Position numbers and translations under genes: made by a program. From contig NZ_CP133269.1 in the NCBI RefSeq assembly GCF_030915525.1, positions 1,079,001 through 1,143,000 of the forward strand: a DNA stretch of 64,000 nt, given 5' to 3'. Below, in pieces: positions 47,714-55,574 of this stretch. This stretch comes from Neobacillus sp. PS2-9. Its GTDB lineage: Bacteria; Bacillota; Bacilli; Bacillales; Cytobacillaceae. The stretch's first letter is position 1. Every line of letters begins with the position of its first letter. Under the pieces are notes generated by a model, which searched no databases, was not told where the DNA came from, and saw nothing but the letters and a program-made list of their open reading frames with translations.

Positions 47714-48982
47714 TTAATTAACGGCCGCAGGCTGCTTTGCTTTTCGGACAGCGTCTGCGTCACTATGTTCCGATAGGCTCCTATATCCCTTCAGTAATGG
47801 CATCAATATCGCAACAACGACTAGAAGGGCACCTGAGAATGCAGTACCATACAATACACCAATTTCTCTAGAAAGCCAACCACCCACTAAAATTCCAACA
47901 ATAGAGGAGGTGCTTGCTGTTATTCCTAATAAAGAGGAACCTCTTCCTCTAAAGGCAGCAGGTGTCACTTTTAAAAATAAACTGCTCAACGGGACATTTA
48001 AAAAGGCGTTTAATACACCTACCATTATACTCCAAATATAGACAGGCAGGAGGCCAAATTGTAAACGGAAGCTGTCAACAGGGATGATAACCACCATCCA
48101 AAGTCCAATTACAGCAGTACCTGCTAAAAAAATAGTACTTGGACTAATGTGCTTGAGTGCAAATGGTGCAGCAAAGCCTGCACCGAAAATAACACCAACA
48201 GCGGTAGCGGCTTCAATAAATCCAAAATGGAAGGCGGATACATGGAACTGATTGGTAAGAACGGCAATAAGGTTGGTGTTCAATATTCCGCATACAAGTG
48301 TTATAGGAATCAATAGAATCAGCAAAAAACGTAATGCAGGCATACCAATGACCTCTTTTACGCCCGAGCGTATTGACATGAAATAAGATTCTTTAACTGC
48401 ATCTTTTGAATATGTCATTCTACCAAGATTTCGGAGTGTAAGGATGAACATAGCTGACAGGCCGAAGGTAACCGCATCAATGGCAAAAATAAAATTATAA
48501 TTGTTTGTCATCATCAATAAGGCACCAACAGAAGGACCAATGATATCCATGGCCGCTCTTGTTGATTGTGACAGAGAGATGGCCTGCTGAATATTTTCTT
48601 CACCAACTAAGTCCGGTATGGATGAGGAGCGGGCAGGGTCAAAGAGGGCAGAACCAATCCCTTGAAGAGCGATAAGTAGGATTAGGGCTAATGCAGAATG
48701 GTGGAAAGGAATCATTAAAAGTACGATAACCATTCGATATACATCGGCCCCGACCATTAACCATCTACGATTGTATTTATCAGCTAATGGGCCTAAGAAA
48801 ATACCAAAAAAGGCCGTTGGCAGAAGCTGGGCAAAAATGACTAAACCAATCGCAAAGGGATCCTTTGTTAAGGTAGCTACCAAGTAGACAATGGCAATTC
48901 GTGTAAATCCATCGCCCAATTGTGAAATGATTTGACCTAACCAAAAACGAAAATAGGTCCGGTTACTAAGAATCTTCAACAT
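47714..48982 (-). CDS. MFS exporter
   Basis: 422-residue major facilitator with 12 membrane helices, of the MFS_3/EntS-like efflux group: N-terminal YFRFWLGQIISQLGDGFTRIAIVYLV and the loop motif GPLADKYNRRWLMVGAD after helix 2. The substrate is unknown. GGAAGGATGA precedes the ATG. First gene of a two-gene operon with an ArsR-type regulator; an AT-rich inverted repeat lies upstream. Confidence 0.9.
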   Translation of the reverse strand: MLKILSNRTYFRFWLGQIISQLGDGFTRIAIVYLVATLTKDPFAIGLVIFAQLLPTAFFGIFLGPLADKYNRRWLMVGADVYRMVIVLLMIPFHHSALALILLIALQGIGSALFDPARSSSIPDLVGEENIQQAISLSQSTRAAMDIIGPSVGALLMMTNNYNFIFAIDAVTFGLSAMFILTLRNLGRMTYSKDAVKESYFMSIRSGVKEVIGMPALRFLLILLIPITLVCGILNTNLIAVLTNQFHVSAFHFGFIEAATAVGVIFGAGFAAPFALKHISPSTIFLAGTAVIGLWMVVIIPVDSFRLQFGLLPVYIWSIMVGVLNAFLNVPLSSLFLKVTPAAFRGRGSSLLGITASTSSIVGILVGGWLSREIGVLYGTAFSGALLVVVAILMPLLKGYRSLSEHSDADAVRKAKQPAAVN

Positions 48983-49012
48983 TGTTGATCATCCTTCCAA
49001 AATATATTTTAT

Positions 49013-49050
49013 CGTTAAAAAAAATTTTAATGGTTAAATTTATTTTAACG
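49013..49050 (-). promoter_or_regulatory. Inverted repeat upstream of MFS operon, possible operator
   Basis: CGTTAAAA (49013-49020) and TTTTAACG (49043-49050) are perfect inverted arms, with a smaller AAATTTTAA / TTAAATTT pair between. It lies 31-68 bases before the transporter start, in the promoter zone, and could be the site for the operon's own regulator. Confidence 0.35.
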
Positions 49051-49105
49051 GAAATTTATTAATATGTAAATAATGGAAAATGTCTATTTTTGTCGACTCA
49101 AAATA

Positions 49106-49135
49106 AAAAGGCAGAGCGTTTAGCTCTGGCCTTTT
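49106..49135 (-). terminator. Terminator of gtaB
   Basis: AAAAAGGCcaGAGC / GCTCtgCCTTTTT hairpin; overlaps the last codons and stop of gtaB. Confidence 0.82.
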
Positions 49136-50001
49136 TCGATTTTTCGTATGGAGTCTCTTAAATATTTCTCCAGTTTCTTCTTTAGTTCGGGGCGCTTAAG
49201 AGCGAAATCGATGGACGCCTGAAGGAAGCCGAACTTGTCACCTACATCGTAACGAGATCCTTGAATTAAATAAGAAAAGATTGGCTCTCTTGCTAGTAAA
49301 AGATCAATGGCATTGGTTAGCTGAAGTTCACCCTTTTCATCTGGTTTTATTTTTTCGAGCATTTCAAATATAACAGGGCTTAAAATGTAACGTCCAACAA
49401 TGGCTTGGGTGGAAGGAGCTTCGGCTATTGATGGTTTTTCAACAAGGCTTTGAACCTTAAACATATCGTTATACTTGTAAGAGTATTCAACGATTCCATA
49501 CTTCACAACATCCATACGGGGCACTTCTTTGCAGCCTAATATGGTGGACTGAACCTCATTGTATTTATTAATCATTTGTCTCAAGGCAGGTACTTCACTG
49601 TCAATAATATCGTCTCCGAGCAGTACTGCAAAAGGCTCATTTCCGATGAACTTTTTAGCACATAAGATAGCGTGGCCAAGTCCTAAAGGCTCTTTTTGCC
49701 TCACGTAGTGGATATCAGCTAGATTTGAAATACTCTGAACAACCTTTAACATTTTAATTTTGCCTGATGTTTTCAGTTGGATTTCTAATTCTAGCGATTT
49801 GTCAAAATGGTCCTCAATCGCTCGTTTGTTTTTCCCCGTTACAATAATAATGTCCTCTATTCCAGAAAGTACGGCTTCTTCCACAATGTATTGTATGGTG
49901 GGTTTATCGACAATGGGGAGCATTTCTTTTGGCTGTGCTTTTGTCGCAGGCAAAAATCGTGTCCCTAAGCCCGCAGCAGGTATGACGGCCTTTTTTATCA
50001 T
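49120..50001 (-). CDS. gtaB: UTP-glucose-1-phosphate uridylyltransferase
   Basis: 293-residue GalU-family enzyme making UDP-glucose from UTP and glucose 1-phosphate. Signature AAGLGTRFLPATKAQPKEML at the N-terminus, then RQKEPLGLGHAI, LLGDDI (metal Asp), VEKP and GRYIL. UDP-glucose feeds teichoic-acid and glycolipid glycosylation, which fits the divergent glycosylation cluster. AAAGGGGATGA precedes the ATG. B. subtilis has two such genes (gtaB, yngB); which one this is cannot be said. Confidence 0.95.
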   Translation of the reverse strand: MIKKAVIPAAGLGTRFLPATKAQPKEMLPIVDKPTIQYIVEEAVLSGIEDIIIVTGKNKRAIEDHFDKSLELEIQLKTSGKIKMLKVVQSISNLADIHYVRQKEPLGLGHAILCAKKFIGNEPFAVLLGDDIIDSEVPALRQMINKYNEVQSTILGCKEVPRMDVVKYGIVEYSYKYNDMFKVQSLVEKPSIAEAPSTQAIVGRYILSPVIFEMLEKIKPDEKGELQLTNAIDLLLAREPIFSYLIQGSRYDVGDKFGFLQASIDFALKRPELKKKLEKYLRDSIRKIEKGQS

Positions 50002-50193
50002 TCATTCATCCCCTTTTACATGTAAATGACTAGGAATCCTTGTTTACATCCTATGCAGGTTAAAAAAGAATTAGTATTTACGTGAATGATAGTTCATTAT
50101 CCTAAATTGTAAGATTGAAGAATAATTTTCATCTTAGAAGCAAAATTTAAAACGGAAGTTCTCTTTGAGAAGAAGGTTTTGAGGTGTAGAAGA

Positions 50194-51870
50194 GTGGTTA
50201 ATGAAACGAAAAAGGAGCAGAGATTCATCCTCTTTGCTTTACTAGTTCTAGTGATCTATCTCTCTCCGTTATTTATTTTACAGGAAAATGCCCATATCCG
50301 GGTTCATGATAATTTAGATTCAAACCTGGCTTGGTACAAGGTGCTTGCGAGGAGCGGGGAAATGTTTGGAGCAGTCGATGCCACTATTCCTCAGATTATC
50401 AATGGACAGCTACAGAGAAATGCTTTTGGGACGGAATACAGCATCATCGTTTGGTTGTATGCACTTTTCCCAACGATGATTGCATATGGGCTCAGTCAGG
50501 CATTAACAAGGGTGGTAGCATTTATTGGGATGTATTTATTATTAAAGAAACATTTCCTTCCGGGCGGGAAATGGATGGACCTGCAAATTGGCTCTGCACT
50601 TGCGTTTGCATTAACACCATTTTGGCCGTCAGGGATGCTTAGCACTTTAGGGATGCCCTTGGCACTGTGGGCTTTCTTAAACATTCGAGCAGGGACTGGT
50701 ACCTGGAAGGAATATCTTGTCCTTACGTTATTGCCCTTGTACGCTAGCATTGTATTGGGATTCTTCTTTTTTCTAAGCGCGATGGGGATTTTCTGGCTGG
50801 TAGATGGTTTACGTGGGAAGGGCTGGAATCTAAGATTTTTGACCGCTATTGCTTATATGACTTCTATATTTATGCTCGTGGAATACCGCCTCGTTTTTTC
50901 TTTTTTATATACAGCAGAGCCGAATAGTCGTGATGAATATTTTCATGCTCACTTGTCTTTTTGGAGAGCAGTAAGGCTTACCTTAAAGAATTACACGCTC
51001 GGACACACTCATGTCATGACTGTACATACTCTATTTATTTTGCCTGCAACGTTTATCGCTATTTATTTTATTTTTAGAAAAAAGCTTTGGAAGCAGGAAA
51101 AGTTGTTTGTGTTTTTATTTGCAATAAATATTTTGCTATCTATCTGGTATGCCTTTTGGTTTTATGAAGGCTGGGTTCCTTTAACCAAACGATTTCATTT
51201 TATGAATACCTTTAATTTTGCACGGTATCATTTTTTAAGACCGCTGGTCATTTATAGTGGGTTTGCTCTTGCCTTAAAAATCATCGCCTTACAGGGTGGA
51301 AGCTGGGTCAGAACTGCAAAGTGGTTGCTTCTCTTACAAATTCTTTTTTTAGGCTTATTTAATGATGAGATTATTTATCAACAAAAGCCAACAGTCCAAG
51401 AGTTTTTTGCGGAGGATCTGTTCAAGGACATTAAAGAGCATATTGGTTTAAGGCAGGAAGAATACCGCGTCGCTAGTATCGGAATCCATCCTGCCATTTC
51501 TCAGTATAATGGATTTTACACGATCGATACCTATAATAATTTTTATCCCTTAAGCTATAAACACCAGTTTAGAAAAATAATTGAAAAGGAATTAGAGAAA
51601 AATAAAACCATTCGCACATACTTTGACCAATGGGGCGGTCGCTGTTATCTATTTACAGCACAGCTTGGAAAAAGATATATGATAAAAAAAGATTCAAAAC
51701 GACATTTGAAACATTTGCAGTTGAATACAAAAGTGTTTAAAGAGATGGGCGGCAGGTACATCCTTTCAGCTTTACCGATTGACAATGCCGAGGAAAATCA
51801 CCTCTCATTGGATAGAGTATTTGTTTCAAAGACATCAGCATGGAAAATTTACTTATACAAGACTTTGTAG
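50194..51870 (+). CDS. ykoS: DUF6044 multi-pass membrane protein (YkoS-like)
   Basis: 558-residue membrane protein with about 10-11 helices up to residue 400 and a soluble C-terminal part of some 150 residues facing outside (LFKDIKEHIGLRQEEYRV..). It resembles YkoS/DUF6044 and, more distantly, YfhO-type lipid-linked sugar transferases. Likely role: transferring a sugar from a lipid carrier to a wall polymer. GTG at 50194 follows GAGGTG. It overlaps or abuts the next glycosyltransferase gene, as ykoS-ykoT do. Confidence 0.8.
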   Translation: MVNETKKEQRFILFALLVLVIYLSPLFILQENAHIRVHDNLDSNLAWYKVLARSGEMFGAVDATIPQIINGQLQRNAFGTEYSIIVWLYALFPTMIAYGLSQALTRVVAFIGMYLLLKKHFLPGGKWMDLQIGSALAFALTPFWPSGMLSTLGMPLALWAFLNIRAGTGTWKEYLVLTLLPLYASIVLGFFFFLSAMGIFWLVDGLRGKGWNLRFLTAIAYMTSIFMLVEYRLVFSFLYTAEPNSRDEYFHAHLSFWRAVRLTLKNYTLGHTHVMTVHTLFILPATFIAIYFIFRKKLWKQEKLFVFLFAINILLSIWYAFWFYEGWVPLTKRFHFMNTFNFARYHFLRPLVIYSGFALALKIIALQGGSWVRTAKWLLLLQILFLGLFNDEIIYQQKPTVQEFFAEDLFKDIKEHIGLRQEEYRVASIGIHPAISQYNGFYTIDTYNNFYPLSYKHQFRKIIEKELEKNKTIRTYFDQWGGRCYLFTAQLGKRYMIKKDSKRHLKHLQLNTKVFKEMGGRYILSALPIDNAEENHLSLDRVFVSKTSAWKIYLYKTL

Positions 51871-51890
51871 ACACCGGGGGTTTTGAACAG

Positions 51891-52928
51891 ATGATGGAAC
51901 CAGTCCTAACTATTGTTGTACCATGCTATAACGAGGAAGAGGTCTTACCTGACACCATTGATCAACTTCAGTGGCTGTTAAAAGATCTGATAAACGAAGC
52001 ACTTGTTTCAAATCAAAGTAAAATTTTATTTGTTGATGATGGAAGTAAGGATCGAACATGGGAGTTAATATATAAAGAAGGGCTCCGAAGCGATTATGTC
52101 CGAGGATTAAAATTATCAAGGAATGTCGGACATCAAAATGCACTGCTTGCTGGGCTATTTGCCGCAAACGAGCTTTCTGATTGTGTTGTTTCAATTGACG
52201 CTGACTTACAGGATGATATTCAAGTAATCCGTGAATTTATTAATAAGTTTCAAAAAGGCACTGATATTGTTTATGGTGTACGTAAAGGAAGAGATTCAGA
52301 TACATTCTTTAAAAGGAGTACCGCACAAGGATTCTATAAGTTAATGAAAAAGATGGGAGTAGACCTCGTCTATAATCATGCTGATTTTCGTTTAATGAGC
52401 AAACGTGCTATAGAAGAGCTAGAGCGCTTTAAAGAAGTGAATATGTTTTTGCGGGGAATCGTGCCACTGCTGGGATTTAAATCAGATGTCGTTTATTATA
52501 ATCGGTTAGAAAGGCAGGCTGGTGAAACAAAATACCCGTTAAAAAAAATGCTAGGCTTTGCCTTTGATGGAATCACCTCCTTTTCGGTGTCACCCATCCG
52601 GTTTGTGTTGCTGATTGGATTTATTTCCTTTTTCATGAGTCTCATATTCGGAGGGTACTTTTTAACTCTGAAATTTTTTGGTCATACAACCATGGGATGG
52701 ACATCGTTAATTACATCGATATGGTTAATTGGTGGATTGCAATTAATCGCAATCGGACTGATTGGTGAATATGTCGGGAAAATTTATAAAGAGGCCAAAC
52801 AGCGGCCAAAATATATCGTCGATATCGATTCCTTTAATCTCCCAAAACCAAGGCACCATTTAGTTAATCAAACCAAAGAAGATGAGGTATTTAATCTTGA
52901 TTTCAGAAAAGTATCTGATACCAACTAA
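51891..52928 (+). CDS. ykoT: DPM1-like glycosyltransferase (YkoT-like)
   Basis: 345-residue family 2 glycosyltransferase. N-terminal catalytic domain with VVPCYNEEE, DDGSKD and DADLQDD (nucleotide-sugar and metal binding), and two C-terminal membrane helices (about 245-270 and 280-305). Such enzymes put glucose or another sugar on undecaprenyl phosphate inside the cell. Start at ATG 51891 (or 51894) after a GGGGG stretch is the best available. It works with the flanking flippase-like gtrA and DUF6044 genes. Confidence 0.88.
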   Translation: MMEPVLTIVVPCYNEEEVLPDTIDQLQWLLKDLINEALVSNQSKILFVDDGSKDRTWELIYKEGLRSDYVRGLKLSRNVGHQNALLAGLFAANELSDCVVSIDADLQDDIQVIREFINKFQKGTDIVYGVRKGRDSDTFFKRSTAQGFYKLMKKMGVDLVYNHADFRLMSKRAIEELERFKEVNMFLRGIVPLLGFKSDVVYYNRLERQAGETKYPLKKMLGFAFDGITSFSVSPIRFVLLIGFISFFMSLIFGGYFLTLKFFGHTTMGWTSLITSIWLIGGLQLIAIGLIGEYVGKIYKEAKQRPKYIVDIDSFNLPKPRHHLVNQTKEDEVFNLDFRKVSDTN

Positions 52929-53328
52929 TCATTCACTTGTCCGTTTTTTGCTTGTGGGGTTGGTGAATACAGGTATTGGTTTGGCCATTATGTTTTTGTT
53001 GCTTAATGTTGTCGGAGCCAGCTATTGGGTCTCCACATTTACTGGGAATGCAATCGGTGCATGTGTCAGCTTTTTATTAAATAGAGCCTTTACGTTTAAA
53101 AGTACGGTTTCCTATCATAAAGGGCTGTCACGGTTTATCATTGTTATATTACTATGTTATTTTAGCTCCTATTTTCTTAGTGGGAAAATGGGGGAGTGGA
53201 TTAGCCAATATTTTATCATCAGCCCAGAAATGGCGAAAAATGTTTCTGTTCTTTTAGGCAGTGTGTTTTATACCATTAGCAATTATCTAGGGCAAAAATA
53301 CTTTGTCTTTACAAATAAAATCGGCTAA
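52897..53328 (+). CDS. GtrA-family membrane protein
   Basis: About 143-residue GtrA-like protein with four membrane helices: RFLLVGLVNTGIGLAIMFLLL, WVSTFTGNAIGACVSFLLNRAFTF and two later. GtrA proteins are thought to flip undecaprenyl-phosphate-sugar to the outer face. TTG at 52897 has GAGGT at 8 bases; ATG at 52882 in frame is the alternative. Either way it overlaps the 3' end of the glycosyltransferase gene, so translation is coupled. Confidence 0.87.
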   Translation: MISEKYLIPTNHSLVRFLLVGLVNTGIGLAIMFLLLNVVGASYWVSTFTGNAIGACVSFLLNRAFTFKSTVSYHKGLSRFIIVILLCYFSSYFLSGKMGEWISQYFIISPEMAKNVSVLLGSVFYTISNYLGQKYFVFTNKIG

Positions 53329-53347
53329 AAAGAGCTTTCCATTTATA
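53329..53347 (+). terminator. Left half of an interrupted terminator after gtrA
   Basis: AAAGAGCTTTCC follows the gtrA stop; its pairing partner GGGAGGCTCTTTT lies at about 54817-54830, beyond the IS3 element. Allowing G-U pairs the nine bases GAGCTTTCC pair fully with GGGAGGCTC. Confidence 0.6.
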
Positions 53348-53351
53348 AAAT

Positions 53352-53401
53352 GTACCCGATAGAGTAGACACTTAAAAAAGTCCTCTATCGGGTACTTTTT
53401 T
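53352..53401 (+). terminator. Terminator-like hairpin at IS left end
   Basis: GTACCCGATAGAG (53352-53364) pairs perfectly with CTCTATCGGGTAC (53383-53395) and is followed by six Ts. It includes the terminal inverted repeat and would stop outside transcription entering the transposase genes. Confidence 0.8.
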
Positions 53402-53435
53402 GTATACTTAAGAAAAATGGGATTGGGGAATGCAG

Positions 53436-53855
53436 ATGAGTAAGAGATTATTTACAGAGAAAGAGGTTAAGATTCTTTCTAATAACCCTTATGTTAAATC
53501 AGTTAGATCAAAGGGAATAACCTATACAGATGAGTTTAAGCATCTTTTCATTGAAGAAAATGCAGGTGGAAAGCTACCTAGAGAGATATTTGAACAATGT
53601 GGATTCGATATTGATGTTTTAGGAATGGATCGTGTTAGAGCTGCTGGTAAGAGATGGCGCGCCTCCTATAGAGAAAACGGAGTAGCCGGTCTACGCGATA
53701 CCAGAGGTGAAAATTCAGGGAGACTTGGTGAAAGGGAGCTAACACTAGAAGAGAAATTTGCGAGATTAGAAGCTCAAAATAATTTATTAAAGGCAGAAAA
53801 TGAACTATTAAAAAAGATACGATTTGCAGAAAGGGGGCTGAAAAGGAACCTATAA
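53436..53855 (+). CDS. IS3-family OrfA (helix-turn-helix, leucine zipper)
   Basis: 139-residue OrfA: N-terminal HTH region that recognises the IS ends (KLPREIFEQCGFD..RVRAAGKRWRASYRENGVAGL) and a C-terminal leucine-zipper stretch (LTLEEKFARLEAQNNLLKAENELLKK) for multimerisation. A slippery A-AAA-AAG heptamer near its end allows -1 frameshifting into OrfB. ATG at 53436 follows TGGGGA. Confidence 0.88.
   Translation: MSKRLFTEKEVKILSNNPYVKSVRSKGITYTDEFKHLFIEENAGGKLPREIFEQCGFDIDVLGMDRVRAAGKRWRASYRENGVAGLRDTRGENSGRLGERELTLEEKFARLEAQNNLLKAENELLKKIRFAERGLKRNL
53810..53816 (+). other. Programmed -1 frameshift site A-AAA-AAG
   Basis: The heptamer lies in the leucine zipper, in the right phase (A AAA AAG in the OrfA frame), within the OrfA/OrfB overlap that begins after the TGA at 53801-53803 of the OrfB frame. 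Slippage gives the OrfAB transposase, as in other IS3 elements. Confidence 0.75.
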
Positions 53856-53911
53856 CCTTACCCACTGATCAAAAGTTTATCCTTATCCGTTCAGTTATAC
53901 AGAAATATAAG

Positions 53912-54772
53912 TTGAAGAATATGGTGAGCTATTTATGTAACGTGGCTGGTGTTTCACGGTCTGGTTATTATAATTATTTCTCTGAACGGTCACAAAAAAT
54001 AAGAAAAGAAAAAGAAGCGGAAGATGAGAAAGTGAAGGAGATCATCCTAAAAGCCTTTCATTTTAAACGCCGTAAGAAAGGGGCACGTCAAATTAAAATG
54101 ACTTTGGCGGGTCAATTTAATGTTAAATACAATTTAAAACGGATTAGAAGAATCATGAAGAAATACGGTATTATTTGCCCTATTAGAAAGGCAAATCCCT
54201 ATAGACGGATGATGAAAGCCACACAAGAACATAGAGTCGTACCAAACCTTTTAAATCGGGAATTTAAACAGGAAATCCCTTATAAAGTTCTTCTAACAGA
54301 TATCACTTACTTATTTTACGGTGAAGGTCGGAAAGCTTATTTATCAGCCATAAAAGATGGTTCCACAGGTGAACTATTAGCCTATAATATTTCAGAACGT
54401 ATGACCATTGATTTAGCCACAGACACTCTTAAAAAACTAAAGAAGAATAAACACTTTAAAAAAGCGAAAGATGCATTGATCCATTCAGACCAAGGAGTAC
54501 ATTATACGCATCCGGATTTTCAAAAAGCTGTAAAAAAACTTAAACTACGCCAATCTATGTCAAGAAGAGGTAATTGTTGGGATAACGCACCTCAAGAATC
54601 TTTCTTTGGCCACTTAAAAGACGAAGCTTATATAAAAGAATGTACAACCCTAGAGGAGCTAAAAAGAGAAATTAAGCAATATATGACGTATTACAACCAC
54701 TATAGATATCAATGGAATTTAAAAAAGATGACCCCTGTTCAATACAGAGACCATCTTCTTAAATCTGCCTAG
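53912..54772 (+). CDS. IS3-family OrfB transposase (DDE)
   Basis: 286 residues from its first ATG, normally made as the C-terminal part of OrfAB from the frameshift at 53810. An HTH_21 region (MVSYLCNVAGVSRSGYYNYF) is followed by an rve integrase core with Asp130 (LTDITY), Asp193 (HSDQG) and Glu229 (NAPQES), the DD(35)E spacing of the family. Complete, no internal stop. Confidence 0.92.
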   Translation: MKNMVSYLCNVAGVSRSGYYNYFSERSQKIRKEKEAEDEKVKEIILKAFHFKRRKKGARQIKMTLAGQFNVKYNLKRIRRIMKKYGIICPIRKANPYRRMMKATQEHRVVPNLLNREFKQEIPYKVLLTDITYLFYGEGRKAYLSAIKDGSTGELLAYNISERMTIDLATDTLKKLKKNKHFKKAKDALIHSDQGVHYTHPDFQKAVKKLKLRQSMSRRGNCWDNAPQESFFGHLKDEAYIKECTTLEELKREIKQYMTYYNHYRYQWNLKKMTPVQYRDHLLKSA

Positions 54773-54911
54773 GCTTTTTTTAAAAATGTCCTTTACAACG
54801 GGTACACATTATTAAAGGGAGGCTCTTTTTTACTTTTTTGTCGTACAACCCTCCCTTGCTGAATAAAAATGGGTAGACAGGCTTTTTATGTTCAAATAGG
54901 GAGAGATAAAA

Positions 54912-55538
54912 ATGAATGTATTCTTAAGCTATATCTTACTGGGGTTATCGCTTGCTGCTCCTATTGGACCGATTAATGCAGCACAAATTGACAGGGGAAT
55001 AAGAAATGGCTTTATGCACTCTTGGCTTATTGGAGTGGGGGCCGTTGTCGCTGATGGAGTGTATATGCTTGTTGTTTACATAGGTGTGGTTCAGTTTCTA
55101 GAGACAGCCTTTATGCAAACTTTTCTTTGGTGTTTTGGCTGTTTTGTTCTCATGTATACCGGCATTGAAACCTTCATGAGTGCGGGGAAAATTAACCTTG
55201 AGCATTCGAGGAGCAATGAACCTCTTATAAAGTCATTTGCTTCTGGTTTCTTGATGTCCATATCGAATCCACTAACGATTTTGTTTTGGCTGGGTATATA
55301 CGGTTCTGTCCTTGCAAAGACAGCCGCAACCTATGACAGCAGCGAGCTGATTCTTTACAGCAGTGCCATTTTTATCGGTCTGTTACTTTGGGATATAACA
55401 ATGGCAGGAGTGGCCAGCAGTTTTCGAAAGTTTCTGACCTCCAGATTACTAGTTAGTATTTCTCTTCTTTCTGGGGTTTCCTTAATCGGTTTTGGTATTT
55501 ACTTCGGCATGCAGGCCTTTCAGGTGTTATTTGGATAA
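54912..55538 (+). CDS. LysE/RhtB family amino-acid exporter
   Basis: 208-residue membrane protein with six helices. The LysE motif GLSLAAPIGPINAAQIDRGIRNG is at the N-terminus and SFASGFLMSISNPLTILFWLG in the middle. It exports amino acids or related metabolites; the substrate is unknown. AATAGGGAGAG precedes the ATG. Confidence 0.9.
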   Translation: MNVFLSYILLGLSLAAPIGPINAAQIDRGIRNGFMHSWLIGVGAVVADGVYMLVVYIGVVQFLETAFMQTFLWCFGCFVLMYTGIETFMSAGKINLEHSRSNEPLIKSFASGFLMSISNPLTILFWLGIYGSVLAKTAATYDSSELILYSSAIFIGLLLWDITMAGVASSFRKFLTSRLLVSISLLSGVSLIGFGIYFGMQAFQVLFG

Positions 55539-55541
55539 TAT

Positions 55542-55574
55542 GAAGAGGCTGACCCCTTATGAGTCAGCCTCTTC
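55542..55574. terminator. Bidirectional terminator
   Basis: GAAGAGGCTGAC / GTCAGCCTCTTC with 9-base loop between convergent genes; same stem family as those at 12271 and 47069. Confidence 0.88.

Larger units (their letters stand above)
53351..54806 (+). mobile_element. IS3-family insertion sequence, 1456 bp
   Basis: Two overlapping transposase frames are bounded by imperfect terminal inverted repeats beginning TGTACCCG on both ends (left 53351; right, complement, ending 54806). No matching 3-4 bp target duplication is seen (AAA left, CAT right). Both frames are intact, so the copy looks young. It lies between the two halves of a terminator hairpin after gtrA. Confidence 0.9.
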
